DNA from: Curtobacterium pusillum
GTDB lineage: Bacteria; Actinomycetota; Actinomycetes; Actinomycetales; Microbacteriaceae
DNA length: 64,000 nucleotides
Direction of reading: 5' to 3'
NCBI RefSeq assembly: GCF_007680845.1
Contig: NZ_VEIY01000001.1
Location: forward strand, 859,789-923,788
The translations under genes and the position numbers were made by a program. Of the stretch, positions 17,305 to 27,095 are shown one piece after another. Each line of letters opens with the position of its first letter. Position 1 is the first letter of the stretch. The notes under the pieces were generated by a model, which had not been told where the DNA came from, made no database searches, and worked only from the letters and a program-made list of their open reading frames with translations.

Positions 17305-18195
17305 TCAGACCTCGCGCGCCAGCAGGAAGTCGTTGATGCGTGTCGTCAGCTCCGCGTCGATCTCCCGCGCGTTCCCGTTCACCGCGCGGATCGGCGCCGC
17401 CTGCCGCACGCTCGACACGAGCCACGCCGCGTCCGCCCGGTGGAAGTCGTCGAGCGTGACGAGCTCGTACGCGGTCTCGATGCCCGCCTCCTCGGCGAAC
17501 CGGAAGACGTCCGCCTGCGTCGTGCCGGCGAGGATCCCGATGTCGGTGCGGGGCGTCACGAGCCGGCCGCCGACCGACAGGATGAGGTTGGCGCGCGTCC
17601 CCTCGAGCACGTACCCGTCGGAGGAGACGAACACGGCGTCGTCGGCCCCGCGTCGGGCGGCTTCGCGGAGCGCCGCCATGTTCACCGCGTACGACAGCGT
17701 CTTCGCGCCCTGCAGGAGCCACGGCGACGTCCGCTCGACGTCGTGCCGGTAGCCGCGGTCGAGCGTGACGACCGAGATGCCCTCGGTTCGGGCGGCGGTG
17801 GAGTCGCCGGACGGTGCCGCGTAGACCCACCCGGTCGGGCGGTCGGAACCCTCGACACCGCGGGTGATGACCGTCTTCACGAAGGCCTCGCGGACCGGGT
17901 CGAGCCGCGCGCACACCGCCTCGATGGCCTGGCGCCAGGCGTCGGTGTCCGGTGCGGGCAGGTCGAGCATCGCCGCGGACCGGCCGAAGCGGGCCAGGTG
18001 CGCTTCGAGTGCCTGCGGCCGGCCGTCCACGACGGTGATGGTCTCGAAAACGCCGTCGCCGCGCGTGACGCCGAGGTCCTGCACCTGGATGTGCTCCTCG
18101 AGCGGCTTCGCCCAGGTGTACGTGTCCGCCGCGGGGTCGTGCGGAGCGGCGTCGCGGGAGGGCTGGTTGAGGACGGCGAGGACGGTTTCGGTCAT
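17305..18195 (-). CDS. Class IV PLP-dependent aminotransferase/lyase (aminodeoxychorismate lyase-like)
   Basis: A 296-residue fold-type IV enzyme. The PLP lysine is in LLQGAKTLSYAVNM, and the cofactor-tail loop is VLEGTRANLILSVGG, followed by GILAGTTQADVFRFA. Length and motifs fit 4-amino-4-deoxychorismate lyase (PabC, folate pathway) or a small branched-chain or D-amino-acid aminotransferase. No pab genes are adjacent, so the name is not fixed. An in-frame TTG at 18207 extends the frame by four residues; the ATG at 18195, preceded by TTGGAT at 6 bases, is preferred. Confidence 0.85.
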   Translation of the reverse strand: MTETVLAVLNQPSRDAAPHDPAADTYTWAKPLEEHIQVQDLGVTRGDGVFETITVVDGRPQALEAHLARFGRSAAMLDLPAPDTDAWRQAIEAVCARLDPVREAFVKTVITRGVEGSDRPTGWVYAAPSGDSTAARTEGISVVTLDRGYRHDVERTSPWLLQGAKTLSYAVNMAALREAARRGADDAVFVSSDGYVLEGTRANLILSVGGRLVTPRTDIGILAGTTQADVFRFAEEAGIETAYELVTLDDFHRADAAWLVSSVRQAAPIRAVNGNAREIDAELTTRINDFLLAREV

Positions 18196-18247
18196 GGCCC
18201 CATCCAACCGCAGCGCGGCCGGGAACGGGCGCCCCGAGACCGCCGAG

Positions 18248-18598
18248 CTAGCCGGCTTCGGGCAGGGCCCCGAGCAGCTTCCAGACCGCCGGGGTCAGCT
18301 CGGGGTGCTGCAGGGCGATGCGGCGGAGGCGGTGGTACTCCTCGCCGAGGCGGGTGCCCTGGCCAGAGGCCGGGTGCGACGACCACTGCGCGCTCCGCTT
18401 GCCGATGGCCGCGTCGAGGTCGACGGCATCGGCGCGGAGGATGAGCACGACCTGCTCGTCCACGGTGGGGAGCGTCGGCATGAACTCCCACGGGTCCTCG
18501 CCCTGGCGGCTCCGGTGCTCGACGATCATCGAGATCTCCTCGGCCGCCTCGGCACGCAGCACTTCGAGGCTGCGCCCCGTCCTGCGGGACTCAGCCAT
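18248..18598 (-). CDS. Uncharacterised 116-residue protein
   Basis: I do not recognise this protein. It is soluble and mostly helical, with a central LPTVDEQVVLILRADAVDLDAAIG segment and a Trp-containing C-terminal part. The frame continues upstream of 18598, but those residues fall in the promoter region shared with the divergent Nudix gene. The ATG at 18598 has a G-rich ribosome-site-like stretch before it. A -10 candidate TACGCT (minus strand, 18630-18635) would give a leader of about 25 bases. Confidence 0.65.
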   Translation of the reverse strand: MAESRRTGRSLEVLRAEAAEEISMIVEHRSRQGEDPWEFMPTLPTVDEQVVLILRADAVDLDAAIGKRSAQWSSHPASGQGTRLGEEYHRLRRIALQHPELTPAVWKLLGALPEAG

Positions 18599-18662
18599 GA
18601 TGCCCCCGCAGCACGCCTGCCATGGAAAAAGCGTACGCCACTTCTTCGGCCAGACTGGACGC

Positions 18663-19187
18663 GTGACCCCACGCGACGAGACCAAGTCCCAGCACCCCGC
18701 GGTGGTCGTCGTGTACCTCGTGCGGGACGGGCAGGCCGGCCCGGAGGTCCTGCTCGGCGAGAAGCGTCGCGGCCTCGGCACCGGCCGCCTGGTCGGTCCC
18801 GGCGGCAAGCGCGAGCCGGGGGAGTCCGCGGTCGAGACCGCCGTGCGAGAAGTGCGGGAAGAGGTCGGCCTGCGGATCGAGGCTGACGACCTGGAGGCGC
18901 GGGGCACGTTGGACTACCGGTTCCCGTACCGTCCGTCCTGGTCCCAGGTCTCGGACGTCTTCGTCTGCCGCCGCTGGCAGGGCACCCCGTCGGGCAGCGA
19001 CGAACTCGAGCCCCGGTGGATCCCGGTCGACGCCGTGCCGTTCGGTGCGATGTGGGACGACGCCAAGTACTGGCTGCCAGGGGTGCTCGCCGGCGGATCG
19101 GTCCGCGCCCGGTTCACCTTCGCCGAGGACGACGCGACCGTCTCGGGCTACACCGGCACCGGCGTCGAAGCGCCGGCCGTCGACTGA
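18663..19187 (+). CDS. Nudix hydrolase, MutT/8-oxo-dGTPase-like
   Basis: A 174-residue protein with a textbook Nudix box at about 48-70: GGKREPGES, then VREVREEVGL, matching Gx5Ex7REUxEExGU. The DYRFPYRPSWSQVSDVFVC strands and a C-terminal RWIPVDAVPFGAMWDDAKYW segment resemble oxidised-purine pyrophosphatases of the MutT1/NUDT1 type. Sanitation of 8-oxo-dGTP is the likely role, though Nudix substrates are hard to predict. The GTG start has CAGACT 6 bases upstream. It is followed 16 bases later by the PEBP-like gene, so the two may form an operon. Confidence 0.88.
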   Translation: MTPRDETKSQHPAVVVVYLVRDGQAGPEVLLGEKRRGLGTGRLVGPGGKREPGESAVETAVREVREEVGLRIEADDLEARGTLDYRFPYRPSWSQVSDVFVCRRWQGTPSGSDELEPRWIPVDAVPFGAMWDDAKYWLPGVLAGGSVRARFTFAEDDATVSGYTGTGVEAPAVD

Positions 19188-19203
19188 ACGAGAGGACCCA
19201 GCC

Positions 19204-19773
19204 ATGCCCCGGAATCCCATAGGCGTCCTGCTGCGGAACCGACGAGCCGGTGAGGACGCCCTGCTCTGGACCGACCCGGAGTGCACGGTGGACAGTCCGG
19301 CCTTCGCGCTGAGCAGCCCGTCGTTCGTGCACGGGGCGGCGATCCCGTCGCGGTACCGGGGTCACCTCCGTGGCGGGGACGTCTCGCCGGCGCTGTCCTG
19401 GACGGTGCCCCCGACCGCCACCCGGGAGCTCGTCCTGGTGGTCCAGGACCGGGACGTGCCGTTCCGGAAGCCGGCTACCCATGCACTGACCGCCGGCATC
19501 GACCCGGCGTCCTCCGGGCTCGTGGAAGGCGCGATCGCCGTCGGTGGCCCGGTGGCCGGGCTGCAGCAGGGGCGCGGACCGCTCGGTCGTCGGGGGTGGT
19601 CCGGGCCGATGCCGATCCCGTCGCACGGGCCGCACACCTACGTCTTCCAGCTCTTCGCGCTGGATCGGCCGGCGGGCCTCCGGGCGGGGTTCACGCTCGC
19701 CGAGGCGCGGGAGGCGATGGCGGGACACGTCCTCGCTCGTGCGCGACTCGACGGGACGTACGAGAACGCCTGA
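19204..19773 (+). CDS. PEBP-like (YbhB/YbcL family) protein, first copy
   Basis: A 189-residue protein with the phosphatidylethanolamine-binding fold: DVSPALSWTVPPTATRE, then VQDRDVPF, then a glycine-rich ligand loop GWSGPMPIPSHGPHTYVFQL leading into LFALD. The ATG is preceded by GAGAGGA. Bacterial YbhB-type proteins are of uncertain function; cytoplasmic ligand binding is assumed. The N-terminal NRRAGEDALLWTDPE segment is unusual compared with the second PEBP in this window (42845). Confidence 0.85.
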   Translation: MPRNPIGVLLRNRRAGEDALLWTDPECTVDSPAFALSSPSFVHGAAIPSRYRGHLRGGDVSPALSWTVPPTATRELVLVVQDRDVPFRKPATHALTAGIDPASSGLVEGAIAVGGPVAGLQQGRGPLGRRGWSGPMPIPSHGPHTYVFQLFALDRPAGLRAGFTLAEAREAMAGHVLARARLDGTYENA

Positions 19774-19780
19774 GCAGGCT

Positions 19781-19823
19781 GGCCCGGCGGCCGGCGGCCG
19801 GCGGCGCGCGGCGGCGCCGGGCC
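19781..19823. terminator. GC-rich hairpin after the PEBP-like gene
   Basis: Arms GGCCCGGCG (19781-19789) and CGCCGGGCC (19815-19823) are perfect complements around a GGC-rich loop. It lies between the convergent PEBP-like and small membrane protein genes. Confidence 0.6.
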
Positions 19824-19844
19824 GGTCGCCGTGGCGCGCCGGCG

Positions 19845-20129
19845 CTAGCGGGTGTGCGTGCGGGTGCTGCCGGTCCGGGCCTCTTCGGCGGCCGCGATGA
19901 CCTCGGCGTCGCCGCTCCGGCCGCCGAGCGGCCGCACGAAGAAGTCGATGATGCCGACGACGATCGCGCCGATCATCGCGAACATCGCCCAGCCGACGAA
20001 CAGCCCCGCGACGTTCCGGCCGTCGGCGGGTGCGAGCAGGACGCTCGCGGCGTAGAACCCGATCGTCAGCACGAGGAACACGACGACGACGGTGACGAGG
20101 ACGCGGTGCCAGGCGATGCGGGGGTTCAT
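19845..20129 (-). CDS. Small membrane protein with two helices
   Basis: A 94-residue protein with two membrane helices, VLVTVVVVFLVLTIGFYAA and VGWAMFAMIGAIVVGIIDFF, and a short polar C-terminus. Family and function are not recognised. The frame extends further upstream, but there it reads through palindromic repeats. The ATG at 20129 has TATCGT 7 bases upstream on the minus strand, matching the leaderless pattern. Confidence 0.75.
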   Translation of the reverse strand: MNPRIAWHRVLVTVVVVFLVLTIGFYAASVLLAPADGRNVAGLFVGWAMFAMIGAIVVGIIDFFVRPLGGRSGDAEVIAAAEEARTGSTRTHTR

Positions 20130-20192
20130 GCGGACCACGATACCCGCGGCCCGGACCCCAGCGGACGCGGACGGTCGGCGGCCCGGGCGCTG

Positions 20193-20232
20193 TGCGACAT
20201 CACGCTCGTCGATCGACGCGTGCGGTGTCGGA
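20193..20232. repeat. TCGATCGA-centred palindromic repeat, copy 3
   Basis: A 40-base element starting TGCGACATCACGC, with the GTCGATCGACGC core and ending GGTGTCGGA. The two 18-base halves pair at 14 positions. Confidence 0.8.
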
Positions 20233-20263
20233 CCATGCGCGCGTACTCGGTGCGGTCGCATCG

Positions 20264-20303
20264 TGCGACATCACGCTCGTCGATCGACGCATGCGGTGTC
20301 GGA
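20264..20303. repeat. TCGATCGA-centred palindromic repeat, copy 4
   Basis: A near-identical direct copy of the element at 20193, 71 bases downstream, differing only at the base before TGCGG. The rest of 20304-20416 is GC-rich with no gene seen. Confidence 0.8.
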
Positions 20304-20416
20304 AGACGAGCGCCGTCGAGCACGTGGCGCCCGCGCCGCACCGCGTCCGCGCCTGCCCGCGCAGGCGCCCACTCCGCGCCGCACCGCGCCCGCCCGCGCC
20401 CGCCCGCGCCCGCGCC

Positions 20417-22030
20417 TCAGCGGTCCGCGTGGCGACCGTGGGGACGGGCGTCGTCCGCGTCGCGACCCGCCGCGTCGGACCGGACCGGGGCCCGCGAACC
20501 GTCCACGCGCGGGACGGGACGGGTGCGTGGACGGGGTGCCGCCCCTCCCGTTCGCTGCGCGGCCGGACCGGGCCGGTCCCCGTTGCGCACCACCGGGATG
20601 CGGCCGGTCGACGTCGGCTCGTTCTCGAGCCCGTCGCGCCCGCCGGTGAAGACGTCGCCGCCGACGCGGGCGTCCTCCCAGTCGTCGTCGTGCAGGACGC
20701 TCAGCGTGCCCGTCTCGGTCGAGGTGAGGCCGTGCCGCTCGAGTTCCGCGTCGCGCTCCCGGCCGAGGAACTCGCGGTTCGCGGTCTGCGCGTCCTGGAA
20801 CATCGTCGTGCGACCGGTGACGATCGCGCGGATGCGGCGCCGCTCCCACCACTTCTTGCCGAAGTACATGAGCACGAGGCCGGCGGCGGCGTAGCACGCC
20901 ATCGTGATGAGCCCGCGGGCGGGCCCCGGGCCGACGCCGTAGACCTGGTGCTTGATCATGTCGACCATGCTCGAGCCGACGACCACGTGGTTGAGCCAGG
21001 CGAACGGCTCGGGCATGAACCACTTCGGGTAGGCACCGCCGGACGAGGGCATCGAGAGGAAGACGAAGCAGATCATCGCGGGAGCGGCGATGAACCGGCC
21101 GACGAAGTAGCTCAGCCCGTTGACGGCGAGGCCGATGGCGACGATCCACCCCCAGGCGATGAGCACGAGTTCGATCCAGTGGCCGTGGATCGCGCCGAGC
21201 ACCGGGCCGGCGAGCGTGTTCGTGATGAGGGAGATGACGAGGCCGCCGCCGACGATGACCGACATGCGGGTGCGGTGCCGGAGCGGACCGCCCATGATGC
21301 CGATGAACATCGCGACCATGTAGCCACCGATGCACCACGCGAGCATGACGTACATCGCGACGGTGCCGTACTCGTCCCAGGCGGGCAGGGGAGCGAGCTC
21401 GGTGATGGTGGGGGCCGCGACCCCGATGCCGGTGAGGACGGTGCTCAGCGTCGCCGGGACGAGCGACGCGACCTGGAACTGGTGCGCACTGGCCTTGAAG
21501 AGCTCGTTCGTGCTCGGGTCGTAGGCGACCGCCATGGTGCCGGCGAGGACGTCGCGCTTGGCGGTGGCGAGCGAGTCGTACAGGTGGAAGACGTACTCGC
21601 CGGGCAGCGCCTTCTGCACCGCCGCCACGAAGGTGGGGTCGCTGCCGACCAGGGCGACGGGGACGTCGTGCGGGTGCGGGGCGTGGAACGCGAAGACGTA
21701 GCAGAGGCAGAAGCCGACGATGAAGAACAGCGGCATCCAGAGCTGGAGTCCGATGAGCTGCAGCGAGGGGTGGAGCGTGCCGAACCAGCGGCGGTACCGA
21801 CTGATCCGCTGCGGCTGCGGGACGGGCGCCTGACGGGTGCGACCGCTGCTGCCACCGCTGCCGGAGCGGCTCGGACGGGTCCCGGCGACGGCCGCGCCAC
21901 GACGGGGCTTCGAGCCGCCGCGGGTGGAGGGACGGGTGGTGCGCTGCTTCGGTGCGGGGAATTGCCGCGGCCCCCCGTCGCGATCCGGGAGGTCGTTGTT
22001 CCTGGGGACGTCGTTCCGCGGCGTGCTCAC
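20417..22030 (-). CDS. Multi-pass membrane protein, YhgE/ABC-2 permease-like
   Basis: About 537 residues. A basic, disordered N-terminus (about 1-75) leads to helix LFFIVGFCLCYVFAF, an extracytoplasmic domain of about 125 residues, then at least five helices in the second half including MYVMLAWCIGGYMVAMFIG and IVGGGLVISLITNTLAG. A Pro/Arg-rich cytoplasmic tail of over 100 residues follows. The layout of one helix, a large outer loop, then a cluster of helices is that of YhgE/Pip and ABC-2-type permeases. No ATPase gene is beside it. The GTG at 22030 has CAGGAG upstream at a long spacing; an in-frame GTG at 22066 is an alternative start. Confidence 0.7.
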   Translation of the reverse strand: MSTPRNDVPRNNDLPDRDGGPRQFPAPKQRTTRPSTRGGSKPRRGAAVAGTRPSRSGSGGSSGRTRQAPVPQPQRISRYRRWFGTLHPSLQLIGLQLWMPLFFIVGFCLCYVFAFHAPHPHDVPVALVGSDPTFVAAVQKALPGEYVFHLYDSLATAKRDVLAGTMAVAYDPSTNELFKASAHQFQVASLVPATLSTVLTGIGVAAPTITELAPLPAWDEYGTVAMYVMLAWCIGGYMVAMFIGIMGGPLRHRTRMSVIVGGGLVISLITNTLAGPVLGAIHGHWIELVLIAWGWIVAIGLAVNGLSYFVGRFIAAPAMICFVFLSMPSSGGAYPKWFMPEPFAWLNHVVVGSSMVDMIKHQVYGVGPGPARGLITMACYAAAGLVLMYFGKKWWERRRIRAIVTGRTTMFQDAQTANREFLGRERDAELERHGLTSTETGTLSVLHDDDWEDARVGGDVFTGGRDGLENEPTSTGRIPVVRNGDRPGPAAQRTGGAAPRPRTRPVPRVDGSRAPVRSDAAGRDADDARPHGRHADR

Positions 22031-22133
22031 TCGGCGATGCGCTCCTGTTCTGTGTCGAACATCCACGATACGCCCGCCGTACCGGCAGCGCGCCGGGTAC
22101 GGCAGCGCCGCGGTCAGGGCACGCCAGCGACCG

Positions 22134-23822
22134 TCAGGACCGACTGCGGGACGCCTGCGCGGAGTCCATCGCGAGCTCTTCCGCGTCGAGCGTCACGAGC
22201 ACCCGGCGCATGACCTCCTCGTCGAGGTTGCCCTTCTCGCGCTCCTCGAGCACGATCTCCCGGCGCCGGTCCAGGAGCTCCCGCCGGATGTCCTGGATCT
22301 GCGAGCCACGGAGACGGACCGGGGCGTTGCGGTCCTCCACCTCTTCCTCTTCCGCGTCGCGCCGGAAGGTCTCCGCCTGCCGCTCCAGACGCGCCTTGAG
22401 CCGGTTCACGACGGCGTTGACGGCGTCGTCGCCGTACTGCCGCGCCCAGTCCGGGCGGCGCTTCTCGAGCAGTTCGATCGCGGCCTCGGTGGTGCGCTGG
22501 TTGAGCCGCATCTCGCTGCGGACGTCCTCGTCGTCCTCGTCCGGGTCCTGCACCTTGAGCGCACGGATGACGAACGGGAGGGTCAGGCCCTGCAGCAGGA
22601 GCGTGCCGACGGTGACGATGAACGCGATGACGAAGATGGTGTCCTGCGCCGGGATCTTCGTCGGACTCGCGACGACGGACACGGCTGCGGCGAGGGTGAC
22701 CACGCCGCGCATGCCGGTCCACGAGATGACGGTGAGCTCGCGCCAGTTCAACTTCGGCTCGGCCGTACCGCGCAGCCACCGGAGCGAGGGGTGCCCGCGG
22801 GAGAGCCGGATGCGCAACGGCCGGAGCCAGCGCCCGTTGAAGCGGTTCCGGACGTACGACTCGAACACGAACAGCGGTCGGACGAGGATCACGACGACCA
22901 GCACGACCCCGGCGGCCGTGAGCGTCTGGGTGAGGCTGCGCTCGCTCTCGATGAGGTCGTGCACGACCGTGTTGAGCTGGAGGCCGATGAGCGCGAAGAC
23001 GAACCCCTCGAGGATGACGTCGATGCTCGTCCACAGCGGGCGCTCTTGGAGGCGGGTGGCGTAGCCCTCCTTGGGCGAGTTGTAGCCGATGTACAGGCCG
23101 GCGGTGACGACCGCGATGACGCCGGAGCCGGAGAGGTCCTCCGCCAGGATGTACGCGACGAACGGCAGCAGGATGCTCATGATCGTCTCGACGACCGGGT
23201 CGTTGATGCGCATCCGGATCCAGTGCACGAGCACGCCGAGCACCCCGCCGACGACGAGCCCGACCCCGATCGCGAGCGCGAAGATCCCGAGGTCCTGCCA
23301 GATCGTGAGCGACGTCCCGGCGATGATGAGCGTGAACACCCGGACCAGGGTCAGTGACGCGGCGTCGTTGATGAGGCTCTCGCCGGAGAGGACCGTCATC
23401 ACGCGCCGGGGGAGTCCGAGCTTCCGGCCGATCGCGGCGGCGGACACCGCGTCCGGCGGGGCGACGATCGCGCCGAGCAGGATCGCCGCGGGCAGGGTCA
23501 TGTCCGGGATGAGGAAGTAGGCGACCGCCCCGACTGCGAGCGCGGTGACGATCACGAGGAAGATGCCGAGGCGGCGGATCTGCTTGATCGACCCGCGGAA
23601 GCTCTGCCACGACACGTCGAGCGCCGCGGAGTAGAGCAGCGGCGGCAGGATCACCGTGAGGATGACCTCGGAGTCGATCTCCATCGGCGGCAGTCCCGGC
23701 AGGAACGAGGCCGCCAGCGCGACCGCCGTGACGAGCAGCGGGGCGGGGAGCCCCCAGGAACGCGCGAACCCGGTCACCGCGAGCGATCCGACCAACAGGA
23801 TGAGGAGCTCGACGGTGTCCAT
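22134..23822 (-). CDS. Na+/H+ antiporter, CPA1 family
   Basis: A 562-residue antiporter with about 12 membrane helices in the first 400 residues. Recognisable blocks are VILPPLLYSAALDVSWQ, GAIVAPPDAVSAAAIG and LSGESLINDAASL; the Asp of the ND pair is the expected ion-binding residue. A long cytoplasmic tail (about 400-562) is charged and helical. It exchanges protons for Na+ or K+ at the inner membrane. The ATG at 23822 follows GAGAAT at 6 bases; the frame extends upstream, but those residues lie in the region shared with the divergent PiT gene. Confidence 0.92.
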   Translation of the reverse strand: MDTVELLILLVGSLAVTGFARSWGLPAPLLVTAVALAASFLPGLPPMEIDSEVILTVILPPLLYSAALDVSWQSFRGSIKQIRRLGIFLVIVTALAVGAVAYFLIPDMTLPAAILLGAIVAPPDAVSAAAIGRKLGLPRRVMTVLSGESLINDAASLTLVRVFTLIIAGTSLTIWQDLGIFALAIGVGLVVGGVLGVLVHWIRMRINDPVVETIMSILLPFVAYILAEDLSGSGVIAVVTAGLYIGYNSPKEGYATRLQERPLWTSIDVILEGFVFALIGLQLNTVVHDLIESERSLTQTLTAAGVVLVVVILVRPLFVFESYVRNRFNGRWLRPLRIRLSRGHPSLRWLRGTAEPKLNWRELTVISWTGMRGVVTLAAAVSVVASPTKIPAQDTIFVIAFIVTVGTLLLQGLTLPFVIRALKVQDPDEDDEDVRSEMRLNQRTTEAAIELLEKRRPDWARQYGDDAVNAVVNRLKARLERQAETFRRDAEEEEVEDRNAPVRLRGSQIQDIRRELLDRRREIVLEEREKGNLDEEVMRRVLVTLDAEELAMDSAQASRSRS

Positions 23823-23937
23823 CCGGACATTCTCCCATCGGAATGGTTCGGAACCTGAACGACCGTGCAGGCATCGTGAACACCCCGTGAACGGCAGGGT
23901 TTGCCACGGGGCCGTCCGCCTGGGACACTGGCCCGCG

Positions 23938-25193
<1,256 letters not shown>

Positions 25194-25194
<1 letters not shown>

Positions 25195-25490
25195 TGGGCA
25201 TCGACTGGCTTGCGTTCCTCACGGTCGCGCTCGTGTCCCTCATCGGCGCGTGCTTCGTCGTGACGGTGTACTCGGTCGGCCTCCGCCTCTGGAGTGCCGC
25301 CGACACCCGCGCCGGCAAGTACTCGGTCAAGGACGACGGCACGGTCGGCCCCGCCACCGCCGGCTTCCCGATCCCCGGGACACCGCAGCCCGGGGTCCGC
25401 TGGTTCCGGACCGCCTCGGTCGCGTGCTTCGTGCTGTCCGGCGCGGCCGTCCTCTACGGCATCTACCTCATCGTCCCGCAGTTCCACTGA
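25194..25490 (+). CDS. Small membrane protein downstream of PiT transporter
   Basis: A 98-residue protein with two hydrophobic helices, FLTVALVSLIGACFVVTVYSV and TASVACFVLSGAAVLYGIYL, joined by a polar loop. It overlaps the PiT gene as TGATG, with GGAGG upstream, so it is translated together with the transporter. Function is unknown; an accessory or assembly role for PiT is inferred only from the coupling. Confidence 0.8.
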
Positions 25491-25523
25491 CGCGGGTCGC
25501 GTCACGCGACCAGCTGACGGCCT

Positions 25524-25555
25524 GGAGGCGCGGTGCCAGCCCGCACCGCGCCTCC
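25524..25555. terminator. GGAGGCGCGG-family hairpin after the PiT operon
   Basis: Perfect 13-base arms, GGAGGCGCGGTGC and its complement, with a 6-base loop. It lies between the PiT operon and aspA. Confidence 0.8.
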
Positions 25556-25615
25556 CGTGGTCGCGTCGCGAGCCGCACCCGCCCCCGACCGGCCGGACGG
25601 GCTAGCCTCGTGGGC

Positions 25616-27088
25616 GTGACCGGCAACGAAGCAGCACGCACCCGCACCGAGACCGACTCCCTGGGATCCCGGGAGGTCCCAGCCGACGCGTACTGGGGGA
25701 TCAACACCCTCCGCGCGCTGGAGAACTTCCCGATCACCTCGGTGCCGATCGCGGTGTACCCGGACCTCATCGAGGCGCTCGCGACCGTGAAGCAGGCCGC
25801 TGCCCGGGCGAACAAGGCCATCGGCGTGCTCGACGCCGAGCGGGCCGACGCGATCGACCGCGCCGCGCAGGAGGTGCGCGACGGAGCCCTCCGAGACCAG
25901 TTCGTCGTCGACATCGTCCAGGGCGGCGCGGGGACGAGCACGAACATGAACACGAACGAGGTCCTGGCGAACCGGGCGCTCGAGCTCCTCGGCCGCGAGA
26001 AGGGCGACTACGGGTACCTGCACCCGATCGACCACGTGAACCGCAGCCAGTCCACGAACGACACGTACCCGACGAGCATCAAGCTGGCGATGATCCTCGG
26101 CGTCCGGCGGCTCACCGACCAGCTCGGGCTGCTCTCGGACGCGTTCGCGGAGCGCGGGCGGGCCTTCGCCGACGTGCTGAAGATCGGTCGGACGCAGCTG
26201 CAGGACGCCGTCCCGATGACCCTGGGACAGGAGTTCACCGGGTTCGCGCACACCATCCAGGAGGACGTCCTCCTGCTCCGCACGGTGATGCCGCTGCTCG
26301 CCGAGACGAACCTCGGCGCGACGGCGATCGGCACCGGGATCACGGCCGACCCGCAGTACCGGGACGAGGTCCGTCGGCAGCTGCAGGTGGCGAGCGGCCT
26401 CGACATCGTCACGGCGCCGGACCTGATCGAGGCGACGAGCGACGCCGGGGCGTTCATGACCCTGTCCGGCACCGTGAAGCGCAGTGCGGCGAAGCTCTCG
26501 AAGATCTGCAACGACCTGCGGCTGCTCGCGTCCGGGCCGCAGGCGGGGCTCGGCGAGATCACGCTCCCCGCACGCCAGGCCGGGTCGTCGATCATGCCGG
26601 GCAAGGTCAACCCGGTGATCCCGGAGGTCGTGAACCAGATCGCGTTCGCCGTCGCCGGAGCGGACACCACGGTGACGATGGCGGCCGAGGGCGGTCAGCT
26701 GCAGCTCAACGCCTTCGAGCCGATCATCGCGCACTCGATCCTGCAGTCGCTGCAGTGGATGGCGAGCGGGTGCGCGACTCTCCGGGAGAACTGCATCAGC
26801 GGGATCGAGGCGAACGAGGCGAAGCTCGCGGCCCAGGTGGACACGAACGTCGGCGTCGTCACCGCGCTGACGCCGTACATCGGGTACGCGGCGGCGGCGT
26901 CGATCGCGCACACCGCGCTGACGACCTCCACGCCGATCGCGACCCTGGTCACGGCGGCGGGGCTCATGGAAGCGGACCAGGTGCAGCGGGTGCTCAGCCC
27001 GGCACGGTTGTCCGGGATCGAGCTGGCGACGGGCGCGATCCCCGTGGTGACCGAGGAGATGCTCGACCGCGCGGCGCGCGAGCGCTGA
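25616..27088 (+). CDS. aspA: Aspartate ammonia-lyase
   Basis: A 490-residue member of the fumarase/aspartase superfamily. Conserved region 1 is GGAGTSTNMNTNEVLANRA, region 2 SGTVKRSAAKLSKICNDLR, and region 3 GSSIMPGKVNPVIPEVVNQ (about 322) is the mobile SS-loop with the catalytic serine. GQLQLNAFEPIIA is typical of aspartase rather than fumarase. It interconverts L-aspartate with fumarate and ammonia in the cytoplasm. TAGCCT lies 7 bases before the GTG at 25616, so the transcript is probably leaderless. The gene ends 7 bases from the convergent YihY gene. Confidence 0.92.
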   Translation: MTGNEAARTRTETDSLGSREVPADAYWGINTLRALENFPITSVPIAVYPDLIEALATVKQAAARANKAIGVLDAERADAIDRAAQEVRDGALRDQFVVDIVQGGAGTSTNMNTNEVLANRALELLGREKGDYGYLHPIDHVNRSQSTNDTYPTSIKLAMILGVRRLTDQLGLLSDAFAERGRAFADVLKIGRTQLQDAVPMTLGQEFTGFAHTIQEDVLLLRTVMPLLAETNLGATAIGTGITADPQYRDEVRRQLQVASGLDIVTAPDLIEATSDAGAFMTLSGTVKRSAAKLSKICNDLRLLASGPQAGLGEITLPARQAGSSIMPGKVNPVIPEVVNQIAFAVAGADTTVTMAAEGGQLQLNAFEPIIAHSILQSLQWMASGCATLRENCISGIEANEAKLAAQVDTNVGVVTALTPYIGYAAAASIAHTALTTSTPIATLVTAAGLMEADQVQRVLSPARLSGIELATGAIPVVTEEMLDRAARER

Positions 27089-27095
27089 CCTGCGG

